A DNA stretch of 64,000 nucleotides from Bacillota bacterium (GTDB lineage: Bacteria > Bacillota > UBA4882 > UBA10575). The notes under the pieces were generated by a model, which saw only the letters and a list, made by a program, of their open reading frames with translations, made no database searches and had not been told where the DNA came from. Where the stretch lies: contig DUOH01000049.1 in assembly GCA_012838955.1 (NCBI GenBank), positions 1 to 64,000 of the forward strand, given 5' to 3'. The position numbers and the translations under genes were made by a program. Of the stretch, positions 24,988 to 34,127 are shown piece by piece (position 1 is the stretch's first letter; each line of letters opens with the position of its first letter).

Positions 24988-26232
24988 ATGATGGCAAAGG
25001 ATTATGGTGAATTAGCATTGAAGCTGCACCGGGAGCGCCAGGGAAAGATCGCTGTCACCTCCAAGGTAGAGGTGAATACCAGTGCCGACCTGAGTATAGC
25101 CTATACCCCGGGGGTGGCGCAACCTTGTTTAAAGATTGCCGAGGATCCCCAGGCTATATACGAGTATACCAATAAAGGAAATTTCGTGGCTGTTGTCTCC
25201 AACGGCACGGCCGTTCTCGGCCTGGGCAATATCGGCGGGGCGGCCTCCCTGCCGGTGATGGAAGGTAAATGTGTGCTCTTTAAAGAGTTTGGCGGGGTAG
25301 ACGCTTTTCCTATTTGCTTGCGGACCCGTGATCCGGAAGAAGTCATTCAGGTGGTAAAGAACATCTCGCCAACCTTCGGCGGGGTAAACCTGGAGGACAT
25401 CAAGGCGCCGGAGTGCTTCTACATTGAAAAGCGGCTGAAGGAAGTGCTCGATATTCCTGTCTTTCATGATGATCAGCACGGTACGGCTGTGGTTACCTTG
25501 GCCGGACTGTATAACGCTTTAAAGATCGTCGGTAAGCAGTTGACCGAGGTTAAGATCGTGATTAACGGGGCGGGATCGGCCGGAACAGCCATTACTAAGT
25601 TGTTGCTTAGTTCGGGCGCAAAAAATATCGTGGTCTGTGATCGCCAAGGCGCGCTCTGCGCCGGGGAGAAACAATTTACTTGGGCCCAGGAAGAACTGGC
25701 GGCGCTCACCAATCCCCAGCGGGAAAAGGGGACGTTACGAGAAGTGCTGGTGGGAGCCGATGTTTTTATTGGGGTCTCCGCGCCCCGGCTTCTAACTGCG
25801 GAAGATGTGAAGAAGATGGCAACGGAGGCGATTATTTTTGCGTTGGCGAACCCGGTTCCCGAGATCGAACCGGAAGAGGCGAAAGCGGGCGGGGCGCGGA
25901 TCATCGCCACCGGACGGTCGGATCATCCGAACCAGGTCAATAACGTCCTGGCCTTTCCAGGAATTTTCCGGGGGGCTTTGGATGTGCGGGCTACAGAGAT
26001 TAACGAAGAGATGAAGTTGGCGGCAGCCAAAGCCTTGGCTGATCTGGTGGAGCCGAAGATGCTGAGTGAAGAATGCATTATCCCCCCGCCTTTTAATTTT
26101 GCCATTGGCCCGCAGATCGCAGCGGCTGTGGCTGTGGCGGCTGTCAAGAGCGGAGTGGCTACTCTCTCGACCACATATGAAGAGGAGTTGAACCGGGCCC
26201 GGGCAATCATCTGTAAAAACAGGAGCAAGTGA
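24988..26232 (+). CDS. NAD(P)-dependent malic enzyme
   Basis: The enzyme decarboxylates malate to pyruvate. The 414-residue bacterial malic enzyme pattern is complete: SIAYTPGVAQPC (N-terminal domain), NLEDIKAPECF with the catalytic acid region, HDDQHGTAVV, the dinucleotide-binding NGAGSAGTAI, FALANPVPEI and GRSDHPNQVNN. The start ATG 24,988 is chosen because GGAGAGG (24,975-24,981) lies six bases before it; the longer frame from TTG 24,970 has no site. It stands alone, with a terminator-like hairpin on either side. Confidence 0.92.
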   Translation: MMAKDYGELALKLHRERQGKIAVTSKVEVNTSADLSIAYTPGVAQPCLKIAEDPQAIYEYTNKGNFVAVVSNGTAVLGLGNIGGAASLPVMEGKCVLFKEFGGVDAFPICLRTRDPEEVIQVVKNISPTFGGVNLEDIKAPECFYIEKRLKEVLDIPVFHDDQHGTAVVTLAGLYNALKIVGKQLTEVKIVINGAGSAGTAITKLLLSSGAKNIVVCDRQGALCAGEKQFTWAQEELAALTNPQREKGTLREVLVGADVFIGVSAPRLLTAEDVKKMATEAIIFALANPVPEIEPEEAKAGGARIIATGRSDHPNQVNNVLAFPGIFRGALDVRATEINEEMKLAAAKALADLVEPKMLSEECIIPPPFNFAIGPQIAAAVAVAAVKSGVATLSTTYEEELNRARAIICKNRSK

Positions 26233-26290
26233 TCCATACTTCGTTTCGATTTTGTAAATAATTTCCTGGAGCAAAGCCCCGACTCTACAC

Positions 26291-26340
26291 CCCACTTTCC
26301 AAGGTTACGCATATAATGCCTTTGGAAGGGGGTTTTTTTT
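26291..26340 (+). terminator. Hairpin with T-run that contains the next gene's ribosome-binding site
   Basis: CCCC-AC-TTTCCAAGG and CCTTTGGAAGGGGG pair imperfectly, and eight T follow. The T-run abuts ATG 26,341, and GGAAGGGGG in the 3' arm is the only possible Shine-Dalgarno for that gene. It therefore ends the malic enzyme transcript and may also control the ABC operon. Confidence 0.7.
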
Positions 26341-27369
26341 ATGCGCAAAATAAAACACCTGATTTTATCTTTATTTCTACTATTTCAGCTGAGCAGTGTA
26401 GTCCGGCCGGTACAAGCCGGAAAGCTCAAGGTGAGAGTAGGGTATTTTCCCAATATTACGCATGCTCAAGCTTTAGTAGGAATGGGAAACGGTTATTTCG
26501 TCGCTCAATTGGGTTCCAATGTAGAGATCGAACCGTATCTCTTCAATGCCGGGCCTTCAGCCATGGAGGCTTTGCTCGCCAAACGGCTGGATCTGGTCTA
26601 TGTCGGTCCTAATCCGGCTCTCAATACTCACCTGCGCAGTAAAGGCCGGGTTCTACGTATTTTGGCGGGGGCCTGTTCCGGCGGATCGGCTTTGGTTTTA
26701 CGTCCGGACCGGCAGGTGCGGCGCGTGGCGGAATTTAGCGGTATGAAGCTGGGTACGCCTCAATTGGGTAATACCCAAGATGTGGCTCTGCGCTATTATC
26801 TGCGGAAAAATAACCTTCTGAGTAAGGAAGAGGGGGGAACTGTCGCCATCTTCCCTGCAGGGAATAGCAATTTACTGCTGCTCTTTAAGAGAGGCGAGAT
26901 CGACGGCGCCTGGACCGTTGAACCCTGGGTCTCCCGTTTGGTGTTGGAGGAAGAGGGAGAGATCTTTATAAATGAGAACGATCTGTGGCCACAGGGGATA
27001 TATCCCACGACCTATCTGGTAGGAGCGATCGGTTTTATAAAAAACCACCCGGAGCTGGTCAGAAAATGGGTGAAAGCCCATTTGGATTTGACACTCCGGT
27101 TGCGGGATCATCCGGAAGAATGCATGGCTGAACTCAACCGGGAGATGGAGAAGTGGATGGGTAAGCCTCTGTCTATGAAGGTTTTAGAGTCCGCTTTTTC
27201 CCGGTTATACTTCACCTGTCGTCCAATGGAGGAGCCCTTTGCGGCGATGGCAGAAAGAGCGTACTCCCTCGGCTTTTTGCAGGAGAGGCCAGCAAACTTA
27301 TCCGCTATCTTTGAGCCGGCTTTTATAGAAGCTGAAGTCAAGGAGCGCGGTTATGCCGAAATCCCGTAA
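26341..27369 (+). CDS. ABC transporter substrate-binding protein, sulfonate/nitrate/taurine type
   Basis: A signal peptide (LILSLFLLFQLSSV..VQA) without lipobox cysteine precedes an NMT1/SsuA-like periplasmic-binding fold (RVGYFPNITHAQALVGMGNGYF, GPSAMEALLAKRLDLVYVGPNPA, GAWTVEPW). Such proteins feed SsuBC-, TauBC- or NrtCD-like transporters; the two following genes are those partners. Lack of a lipid anchor is notable but would be acceptable in a diderm cell with a true periplasm. ATG 26,341 uses a site inside a terminator hairpin. Confidence 0.88.
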   Translation: MRKIKHLILSLFLLFQLSSVVRPVQAGKLKVRVGYFPNITHAQALVGMGNGYFVAQLGSNVEIEPYLFNAGPSAMEALLAKRLDLVYVGPNPALNTHLRSKGRVLRILAGACSGGSALVLRPDRQVRRVAEFSGMKLGTPQLGNTQDVALRYYLRKNNLLSKEEGGTVAIFPAGNSNLLLLFKRGEIDGAWTVEPWVSRLVLEEEGEIFINENDLWPQGIYPTTYLVGAIGFIKNHPELVRKWVKAHLDLTLRLRDHPEECMAELNREMEKWMGKPLSMKVLESAFSRLYFTCRPMEEPFAAMAERAYSLGFLQERPANLSAIFEPAFIEAEVKERGYAEIP

Positions 27370-27527
27370 GCAGGTGAGTTTATTTGGACAAAGTACCTCC
27401 GGTTAATGGTCATAGTATACTGAGTACATAGACTTGTACACCGGGAACACGTCCCTGCGCCGAAGATACCCCACGCCTGCGGCGGGGGAGTGGTGGAAGA
27501 GAGAAGTCAAGTAAGAGGTGAAGTTGG

Positions 27528-28394
27528 ATGAATGGGTTACAAATTCTGAAAGATACCGCAGTGGTTGATCTAGAGCAGAATCTGAGGACCAAGTTCCTTT
27601 CCATACCGGAGAACACTCGGCTGAAACTGGAGATCAAGGATGTCTCGAAGACCTTTAACACCCGTGACGGGCGGATTTGCGCTTTGAATCGGATCAACCT
27701 AACCATCAAAGAGGGTGAGTTTACGTGCGTCGTCGGGCCTTCCGGATGCGGTAAATCAACCTTGCTGCATCTGATCGCTGAATTGGAGGCGCCCGACAAG
27801 GGAGAGATCATATTATACTCTACAGAAGATGAAGGGCGTTTGGTGGAAAGGTTGATTGTTTTTCAAGAATCCGCGCTCTTTCCCTGGCTGACGGTATTGG
27901 AAAATGTGGCGTTCGGCCTCAGAATAAAGGGGATGCGGTATCGGGAACGGGTCGAGCGGGCCATGGACTATTTACATCTGGTACGGTTGTCAAAGTTTGC
28001 CCATTGCTATATTCACGAATTATCCGGCGGGATGAAGCAAAGAGTGGCTCTAGCCCGGGCTCTAGCCATGAACCCGGAGGTGCTGCTGATGGATGAACCC
28101 TTTGCCGCCTTGGATATTCAGACCAGGGAGAACTTATCTCGTGAGCTTGAGGAGATCTGGAGCAAGACGGGGAAGACGATTATTTTTGTTACCCATAATG
28201 TGGAAGAAGCCGTTACTCTGGGAGACCGGGTCATCTTATTCTCGGGACGTCCTGGGACAGTGCAGAAAGAGTATAGGTTGAATCTGAGCAGGCCCCGGCA
28301 GAGGGAGAATCCGTTGTTGAAGGAGATGATCAACCTGATCTCCAATGACTTTAAGCGCTTGGATGGGGCCTCGATCAACGAAGCAACCGGATAA
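27528..28394 (+). CDS. ABC transporter ATP-binding protein (SsuB/TauB/NrtD type)
   Basis: All ATPase motifs are present: Walker A GPSGCGKST, Q-loop FQESALFPW, signature LSGGMKQR, Walker B VLLMDEPFAALD and H-loop VTHNVEEA. The N terminus has about 35 extra residues before the core begins at LEIKDVSKTF. It sits 159 bp after the binding protein, with an internal GC-rich hairpin in the gap (27,470-27,490), and 22 bp before the permease. Confidence 0.93.
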   Translation: MNGLQILKDTAVVDLEQNLRTKFLSIPENTRLKLEIKDVSKTFNTRDGRICALNRINLTIKEGEFTCVVGPSGCGKSTLLHLIAELEAPDKGEIILYSTEDEGRLVERLIVFQESALFPWLTVLENVAFGLRIKGMRYRERVERAMDYLHLVRLSKFAHCYIHELSGGMKQRVALARALAMNPEVLLMDEPFAALDIQTRENLSRELEEIWSKTGKTIIFVTHNVEEAVTLGDRVILFSGRPGTVQKEYRLNLSRPRQRENPLLKEMINLISNDFKRLDGASINEATG

Positions 28395-28415
28395 AAGAAT
28401 AAGGGAGAGTTTTTC

Positions 28416-29174
28416 ATGGGATCCACTGCTAAGAAGGGAGGATTTTTTCTTCTCCTCATCTTAACCTGGTATGCTTTGGCGCATAGCGGCTGGTGGCCGG
28501 AGTATATGTTACCCGCGCCGGAAGCGGTCTGCCGGAATCTGGTAAACGGAATCGGTTCTGGACGATACCTAATGGCCATCGCAGTCAGTATCAGACGTAT
28601 CCTGCTCGGGTACTTAATATCATTGGGGGTCGGGATCCCCCTGGGGATGTTGACCGGACGCCTCAAATGGCTTGATGAAACGGTAGGTTCTTTGTTATTG
28701 GGGTTTCAAGCCTTACCCAGCATTGCCTGGCTTCCCTTATCTCTGCTCTGGTTCGGATTGAGTGAGAAAGCCATTCTCTTTGTGGTGATTATGGGCGCTC
28801 TATTATCCATTACGCTTGCGACAAATAGCGGGGTGAAGAATGTTCCCCCCCTTTATATCCGAGCCGGTAAGAACTTGGGCGCAAAGGGAAAAACCCTGTT
28901 TACACAGGTTATTCTTCCGGCGGCCTTCCCTTCGATTGTGATCGGGATGAAACAGGGATGGTCCTTTGCCTGGCGCTCATTGATGGCCGGTGAACTGCTC
29001 TTCATCAATCTGGGCTTGGGGCACTTATTAATGATCGGACGGGAATTAAATGATATGGCCCAAGTAATTGCAGTAATGTTCATTCTAATCGTCATCGGTT
29101 TACTCTTTGATCGTCTTCTCTTCTCTCGTCTGGAAGCGGTGGTGCGACGAAGATGGGGTTTTGATCAAGTCTGA
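28416..29174 (+). CDS. ABC transporter permease (SsuC/TauC/NrtB type)
   Basis: Six membrane helices and the cytoplasmic EAA loop (AGKNLGAKGKTLFTQVILPA) identify a BPD_transp_1 permease. With the preceding two genes it forms an importer for a small anion such as a sulfonate, taurine or nitrate; sulfur is suggested by the AprAB-like genes 18 kb away, but that link is inference. A terminator follows at 29,224. Confidence 0.92.
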   Translation: MGSTAKKGGFFLLLILTWYALAHSGWWPEYMLPAPEAVCRNLVNGIGSGRYLMAIAVSIRRILLGYLISLGVGIPLGMLTGRLKWLDETVGSLLLGFQALPSIAWLPLSLLWFGLSEKAILFVVIMGALLSITLATNSGVKNVPPLYIRAGKNLGAKGKTLFTQVILPAAFPSIVIGMKQGWSFAWRSLMAGELLFINLGLGHLLMIGRELNDMAQVIAVMFILIVIGLLFDRLLFSRLEAVVRRRWGFDQV

Positions 29175-29223
29175 GCAGAAAGAGAGGCTCTACAGGAGAT
29201 AATTTGATTTCATTTAAAGAAAT

Positions 29224-29248
29224 AACCACCGGATGGTGGTTGTTTCAT
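29224..29248 (+). terminator. Terminator of the ABC operon
   Basis: AACCACC and GGTGGTT pair around GGAT, followed by GTTTCATT. Confidence 0.7.
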
Positions 29249-29326
29249 TGATGGGCGGAAGGTTTGGCCAGGGAAGGCGGGAAAAATAAAGAGGAGTTTT
29301 CGTCGGAGGAAAGAATAGAAATAAAG

Positions 29327-29351
29327 TGCGCGACTAACGCGCAATTCTTTT
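29327..29351 (+). terminator. Hairpin with T-run just before dnaX
   Basis: TGCGCG and CGCGCA pair around ACTAA with ATTCTTTT following, 20 bp before the dnaX start. It may be a second terminator or an attenuator for dnaX. Confidence 0.5.
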
Positions 29352-29371
29352 ACAAAGGCAGGTTTTAACCA

Positions 29372-31177
29372 TTGGATTATCTGAGCCTCTACAGAAAATG
29401 GCGCCCTCAACGTTTCGATGAAGGTTTTGTCGGTCAGGAACATCTGGTGCGCACCTTAACAAATGCCATCATCTTAAATAAGGTAGCCCATGCTTATCTG
29501 TTCACCGGACCTCGAGGGACAGGTAAGACAACGGCTGCCAAGATCCTGGCGAAGGCTCTGAACTGTACCGGGCGGGGCACGGACCCGAATCCCTGTAATA
29601 CCTGTCCAAACTGTGAAAAGATTAATGCCGGGATCTCCCTGGATGTACTGGAGATTGACGGCGCTTCCAACCGGGGGATAGATGAGGTCCGCGATTTGCG
29701 GGAAAAGATCAAATTTGCTCCGGTAGAGGGAGAATATAAAGTTTATATTATCGATGAAGTACATATGTTAACAACGGAGGCTTTTAATGCGCTCCTGAAG
29801 ACCTTGGAGGAGCCGCCGCCGCATATCATTTTTATCTTTGCCACCACAGAAGCGCATAAGGTACCGGCTACAATCCTCTCCCGGTGCCAGCGATTTGATT
29901 TTAAACGCTTGACGCCGGAGGAGATTTTTGCGCATTTAAAATATATCTGTACGCAAGAGGGATTCCAGGCGGAGGAGGCCGCCTTGGAGATGATCGCGCA
30001 AGAAGCCCGAGGCGGACTGCGTGACGCCATCGGCCTTTTGGAACAGTGTATGGCCCATGCCGACCAGTCCTTAACGGTGGCTGACACGAAGTCAATCTTA
30101 GGTTTGGTCGAGACCGAGGCGCTCTTCTCTTTGGCCCAGGCCATTGCGGACCGGAATTTCCAGACCGGTCTGAGTCTGCTCGAACAGGTTTATAATAGCG
30201 GCAAAGACCTCCAGGTTTTTGCCAAGCAAATCGCCAAGTTATGCCGGGATCTCCTTGTGCTGCTGGTGGCAGGGGATGAAGCCCCGGTTAGCCTGGAAGC
30301 GGAATGGAGGAGTAAAGGCGGGGAAATTGCCGAACAGATCGGTCTTCCTCTTCTAAAGAAAGGAGTGGACCTTTTTTTAGAAGCGGGCATGGGATTGAAA
30401 CGCGGAGTGGAAGGGCTTTTACCATTGGAAATGGCTTTAATTCAACTGCTTTCACCACAGGAAGGCGCCTCTGCCGGTAGCCTCTCTTTAGCAGCGCAAT
30501 TGGAAACTTTGGAGAAACGAGTGGAGAAGATCGAAACGCTCATCACCGGAAAACTCCGTTCAGCTTCTGCCCTTCCTCAACAGCAAACAGAGGAGAAGGC
30601 GGCTTTGCACCCGGTCGCCGCCAGCCGGAAAGTCCATAAGGAAGATGAGAGCGGAGGATCCCCGTCTCCAAAGGAGAAAGCGTCTCCACTGTCGGAACCG
30701 GCGACCTTTGCTAATCAGGATGATCGGGAGATCGCAGCCTCCGAGCGGCCGTCATCTTCTTCACTGGAGAAGTCTTCTCCGTTGAAGAAGACTCCATCGA
30801 AAAAGACGATGACTTCTCCATCGGAGAAGACAACTCCTACTGCCTACTGGGATGAGATTCTGGCCGTCGTGCGGGAACGGAAAAGAACGGTCGAGGCTTT
30901 ACTGCGTGAGGGGAAGCCCCGGCCGAGTCCGGCGGGGAAATTCATTATTGAGTTTTCTCCGGAATTTAAATTTCATTGGGAGAACACTAAGCGCCCGGAT
31001 AATCTGAGACTGGTGGAGGAGGCCATTTTGAGAGTAACCGGACAGGAGCTTAAAGTAGAGTGCCTCTTAGAGGAAGGCCAAAACTCCCCAAAAGAGCGAG
31101 ACGTAGAGGAAGAACCGGATATTCTCCGAAATGCTCTGGATCTTTTCGGCGGGAAAGTGATAAAATCAGATCATTAA
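29372..31177 (+). CDS. dnaX: DNA polymerase III subunit gamma/tau
   Basis: DnaX is the clamp-loader ATPase and organiser of the replisome. Walker A GPRGTGKTT, the zinc-binding CNTCPNC region, Walker B IIDEVHML and the SRC motif (ILSRCQRF) are in the N-terminal 240 residues; domain III follows, then a Pro/Ser/Lys-rich linker (about 405-500) and a C-terminal tau-like domain. The 601-residue length is normal. TTG 29,372 is the start, with a weak AGGCAGG site. The order dnaX-ybaB-recR is the standard Firmicute cluster. I saw no clear slippery site for a gamma form. Confidence 0.95.
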   Translation: MDYLSLYRKWRPQRFDEGFVGQEHLVRTLTNAIILNKVAHAYLFTGPRGTGKTTAAKILAKALNCTGRGTDPNPCNTCPNCEKINAGISLDVLEIDGASNRGIDEVRDLREKIKFAPVEGEYKVYIIDEVHMLTTEAFNALLKTLEEPPPHIIFIFATTEAHKVPATILSRCQRFDFKRLTPEEIFAHLKYICTQEGFQAEEAALEMIAQEARGGLRDAIGLLEQCMAHADQSLTVADTKSILGLVETEALFSLAQAIADRNFQTGLSLLEQVYNSGKDLQVFAKQIAKLCRDLLVLLVAGDEAPVSLEAEWRSKGGEIAEQIGLPLLKKGVDLFLEAGMGLKRGVEGLLPLEMALIQLLSPQEGASAGSLSLAAQLETLEKRVEKIETLITGKLRSASALPQQQTEEKAALHPVAASRKVHKEDESGGSPSPKEKASPLSEPATFANQDDREIAASERPSSSSLEKSSPLKKTPSKKTMTSPSEKTTPTAYWDEILAVVRERKRTVEALLREGKPRPSPAGKFIIEFSPEFKFHWENTKRPDNLRLVEEAILRVTGQELKVECLLEEGQNSPKERDVEEEPDILRNALDLFGGKVIKSDH

Positions 31178-31239
31178 CTTAATACTTTGGCAAGAAAATG
31201 ATAGAATCAATGATAGAATCATTAAGGAGGAAGTTTAAC

Positions 31240-31560
31240 ATGATGCCCAATATGCAACAGGCGTTGAAACAAGTGCAAAAGATGCAGGCAGCCATGAAAC
31301 AAGTCCAGGATGAACTGGCGGAAAAAACAGTACAGGCCTCAGCCGGAGGCGGAGCGGTTACCATGGAGATCAGTGGAGCTTTGGAGGTAAAGAAGGTCAC
31401 CATCGATCCGGAGGTACTGGAAGATCGGGAAATGTTGGAGGATCTCTTAGTCGCTGCCTGTAACGAAGGGATTAAAAAGGCGCAGGAACTGTCCGCGCAG
31501 GAAATGTCGAAGGTAACAGGAAATATAAAAATACCGGGCTTACCGGGCGGCCTTTTCTAA
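31240..31560 (+). CDS. ybaB: YbaB/EbfC nucleoid-associated protein
   Basis: YbaB is a small dimeric DNA-binding protein encoded between dnaX and recR in most bacteria. The 106-residue product has the family pattern NMQQALKQVQKMQ, the SGGGAVTMEISG-like AGGGAVTMEISG, and the C-terminal KIPGLPGGLF. The start is ATG 31,240 because AAGGAGGAAG lies eight bases before it; upstream in-frame codons (from 31,198) lack a site. Confidence 0.94.
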   Translation: MMPNMQQALKQVQKMQAAMKQVQDELAEKTVQASAGGGAVTMEISGALEVKKVTIDPEVLEDREMLEDLLVAACNEGIKKAQELSAQEMSKVTGNIKIPGLPGGLF

Positions 31561-31576
31561 GCCGGTGTGAGTCAGT

Positions 31577-32176
31577 ATGCGTTACTACCCGGCGTCTATG
31601 AACAAACTCATTGCCGAACTGTCGAAACTTCCGGGAATCGGTCCTAAATCAGCCCAGAGGCTGGCTTTTCATCTCTTTGAGTGTTCAAAAGAGGATGTGG
31701 CTCGTCTGGCGAAGGCCATGATTGAAGCCAAGGATAAACTGGGGTTTTGTCAAAGGTGCGGACACTTGACGGAGCAGGATTCTTGTGAAATCTGCCAGGA
31801 TGAATCTCGCAACCATGGCTTGATCTGTGTGGTGGAAGAGCCGAAAGACGTTATTGTTTTAGAGAAGACCCGGGAGTACCGGGGCGTTTATCATGTCTTG
31901 CACGGCGCGCTCTCGCCACTGGAGGGAATCGGCCCTGATGAACTACGGATCAAGGAATTATTGGCGCGCCTCTCCAGCGGTGAAGTACGTGAGGTCATTC
32001 TGGCCTGTGATCCCGATGTGGAGGGGGAAGCTACCGCTCTTTATTTAGCAAAGCTGATCAAACCTTTACAGATCAAAGTGACCAGATTGGCAAGGGGCCT
32101 GCCGGTTGGCGGGGATTTGGAGTATATTGATGAAGTTACTTTAAGTAAGGCTCTGGAAGGTAGACAAGAGATGTAG
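31577..32176 (+). CDS. recR: Recombination mediator RecR
   Basis: RecR works with RecF/RecO to load RecA on gapped DNA. The 199-residue protein has the helix-hairpin-helix ([14 protein letters not shown]), a four-cysteine zinc finger (CQRCGHL...CEIC) and a Toprim domain ([27 protein letters not shown]). It ends the dnaX cluster with a strong terminator. Confidence 0.97.
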   Translation: MRYYPASMNKLIAELSKLPGIGPKSAQRLAFHLFECSKEDVARLAKAMIEAKDKLGFCQRCGHLTEQDSCEICQDESRNHGLICVVEEPKDVIVLEKTREYRGVYHVLHGALSPLEGIGPDELRIKELLARLSSGEVREVILACDPDVEGEATALYLAKLIKPLQIKVTRLARGLPVGGDLEYIDEVTLSKALEGRQEM

Positions 32177-32203
32177 AACCAAGGAGAACCTTGGTTCTTT
32201 TTA
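32176..32203 (+). terminator. Terminator of the dnaX-ybaB-recR operon
   Basis: AACCAAGG and CCTTGGTT pair around AGAA; CTTTTTATTT follows. Confidence 0.92.
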
Positions 32204-32348
32204 TTTCAGCGCCTCATATCCTTTCTTTTCTCACAGTAAACTGTGGGGAAACGGAAACCCGTAAGCTCACAGGTCTGTTACGCAGGTGGATGCGCATATA
32301 TTAAACTGAGTTCAGCAGCGTTTGTTCATGGTAGAGGGGGTCTGGGCT

Positions 32349-32678
32349 ATGCTATTCAGGTTATTACGGATGGTCAGCTATCCGTTCTTTACTTCCTTAG
32401 GGGTGGTCTTGGGAGGGTCGTTTTTTGGGGTAATCCCCGGCTTAATCTTTGACGGGCGTCCGTTTATGGCCGCCTATGGGTTGGCCCGCAGTCTGAAGTT
32501 ATGGGCGATGATCGTGGCGATTGGCGGAACTTTTCCTACCATCAGGGCGCTGGAGGAAGGGATCTTAGGCCGGGAATTGGTAGTCTTAGGGAAACAACTG
32601 CTCTTATTGACCGGCGCCTTTGTTGGCGCTAATTTTGGCCACTGGTTGATTACTACTTTGGCCGGAGGAGGAGAATGA
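32349..32678 (+). CDS. ytrH: Sporulation membrane protein YtrH
   Basis: YtrH is a sporulation membrane protein made in the mother cell in Bacillus. The opening SLGVVLGGSFFG and GLARSLKLWAMIVAIGGTFPT are family hallmarks; three membrane helices cover most of the 109 residues. ATG 32,349 is chosen because GAGGGGG lies eight bases before it; in-frame TTG 32,322 has no site. The ATGA at 32,675-32,678 couples it to ytrI. The pair follows recR here, where Bacillus has other genes. Confidence 0.85.
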   Translation: MLFRLLRMVSYPFFTSLGVVLGGSFFGVIPGLIFDGRPFMAAYGLARSLKLWAMIVAIGGTFPTIRALEEGILGRELVVLGKQLLLLTGAFVGANFGHWLITTLAGGGE

Positions 32679-33151
32679 AAGTTGCCGCCTTTTCCACCCC
32701 TCCTTCTGCTTGGCGCCGTTTAGTCGCAGGCTTTCTCCTTGGGTTACTCTTGGGCGCCACCGGCACGGTTCTGGTCACCGGAAGGCGGCTGGAGGGGTTA
32801 TTCTTAGATAATCTGCAGTTAGCGCGAGAGTTAAATCAGGAGCGAGCTAAAGCAGAACAGTTGACGGCCAGTCTGACCAAGCGGAAAAAGAGGGTGATTA
32901 CGTCTTTGCAAATAGAAACAACGCGATCGGAAGGGATGTATAAGCCTTTTTTTCATGAGTATATACATGATTTGTTAGGGGATTTGGTGGGGATGGAGAT
33001 CGCCCGGGTTGAACCTAAACTAATCTGGAACATCATTAATGACCGTAGAGTACAGATGAAGGAGGAGATCTTTCTCCTCTCCGCCCAGTGGGTATTGATC
33101 GATGAAGAGACGCGGATCGGCGTGGAGGTTCAACCCGTTGGCCGTCGTTAG
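32675..33151 (+). CDS. ytrI: Sporulation protein YtrI-like
   Basis: One N-terminal membrane helix (LVAGFLLGLLLGATGTVLV), a coiled-coil of about 40 residues (LARELNQERAKAEQLTASL) and a C-terminal globular domain match YtrI, the usual partner of YtrH. The overlap with ytrH supports this. Molecular function is unknown. Confidence 0.8.
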   Translation: MKVAAFSTPPSAWRRLVAGFLLGLLLGATGTVLVTGRRLEGLFLDNLQLARELNQERAKAEQLTASLTKRKKRVITSLQIETTRSEGMYKPFFHEYIHDLLGDLVGMEIARVEPKLIWNIINDRRVQMKEEIFLLSAQWVLIDEETRIGVEVQPVGRR

Positions 33152-33156
33152 CCCGT

Positions 33157-34026
33157 TTAGGGCTCAGCCGCGAGCACCAGAGATTTAGCGTTTTTCACTG
33201 CTTGCAGCAGGGGTGGGAGATAGGCCTCGTCCACTTCAGGCAGGCCCAGGGTCCGGCCAGCGAATCCCCCATGGTAGTCCGAACCCCCGGTCACCAGAAG
33301 ATTATGGGTTTGGCAGTAGGTCAGAAGATAATTGGTCTCTTCTTCCGAGTGACCGCAAGCGATCGCCTCTAACCCCCCGATGCCCCAGGATACGATCTTG
33401 GAGAGAAATCCCGGTTCGGTAATGAGTTTCTTTACTCCCTCGACATATAGTCCGGGATGGGCCAGGACAGGCACTCCTCCGGCGGATTTAATGGCGGCAA
33501 TCGCCTCCTGTGGAGTGACAAATTCATAGGTGAGATAGGCGGGTTTGCCATATCCGAAATACTTCCCGAAATAGTCGTCTACTCCGGTCACCAAACCCAT
33601 TTCCTTTAAGACATTGAGTAATGGCCATCCGCCTTGGTCAAAACGGGTTTTCCAGTATTCATGCCGCTGGCGATCGATTTCGACCCCTAATTTCTGTAAA
33701 GCAGCGATGGAGTCTTCCTCATTTTTATCCCAGGCCTTTTGATTTTCCGCCAGTACCAATTGTAAATCTTTGTTGTCTTTGTCTATCCCGTACCCAAGAA
33801 TATGCAGAGATACATCAGGTGAGTAGCTTGTAGAGATTTCTACCCCGGGAATAAAAGTCAAATTGTTTTTAGCGGCAGCCACCGCTCCGGCTTGTAAAGA
33901 AGCGGTGGAGTCATGGTCGGTAATGGATATTGCGTGCAGACCTTTCCTGGCCGCCAGTGCAATGAGTTCGTCCGCAGTCATGGTTCCATCAGAAGCTTGA
34001 GTATGGAGGTGTAAGTCAATAGGCAT
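33157..34026 (-). CDS. PHP-domain phosphoesterase (TrpH/YciV-like)
   Basis: The 289-residue protein has all PHP motifs: DLHLHTQASDG, ITDHDS, GVEIST, PVLAHPG and GGSDYHG. Its size and inserted helical domain match TrpH/YciV-type 3',5'-nucleoside bisphosphate phosphatases that remove nucleotides from oligoribonucleotide ends. The minus-strand start ATG 34,026 follows a perfect AAGGAGGAT. It converges with ytrI, leaving 5 bp between stops. Confidence 0.88.
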   Translation of the reverse strand: MPIDLHLHTQASDGTMTADELIALAARKGLHAISITDHDSTASLQAGAVAAAKNNLTFIPGVEISTSYSPDVSLHILGYGIDKDNKDLQLVLAENQKAWDKNEEDSIAALQKLGVEIDRQRHEYWKTRFDQGGWPLLNVLKEMGLVTGVDDYFGKYFGYGKPAYLTYEFVTPQEAIAAIKSAGGVPVLAHPGLYVEGVKKLITEPGFLSKIVSWGIGGLEAIACGHSEEETNYLLTYCQTHNLLVTGGSDYHGGFAGRTLGLPEVDEAYLPPLLQAVKNAKSLVLAAEP

Positions 34027-34127
34027 TAAAATCCTCCTTCGTAAGGAGCATGGTTGTTAATATACTATAAATCCCAGGTTCGTTTCTGTCAAGTCACTAG
34101 GGGAGAAACGCCACTCATTCTTAATTG

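Noticed and set aside
29175-29371. Small SRP RNA upstream of dnaX, as in many Firmicutes
   Set aside because: No GGTGCTGTG...GGAAGC...GCAGC-type hairpin was seen; only two terminator-like hairpins are present.
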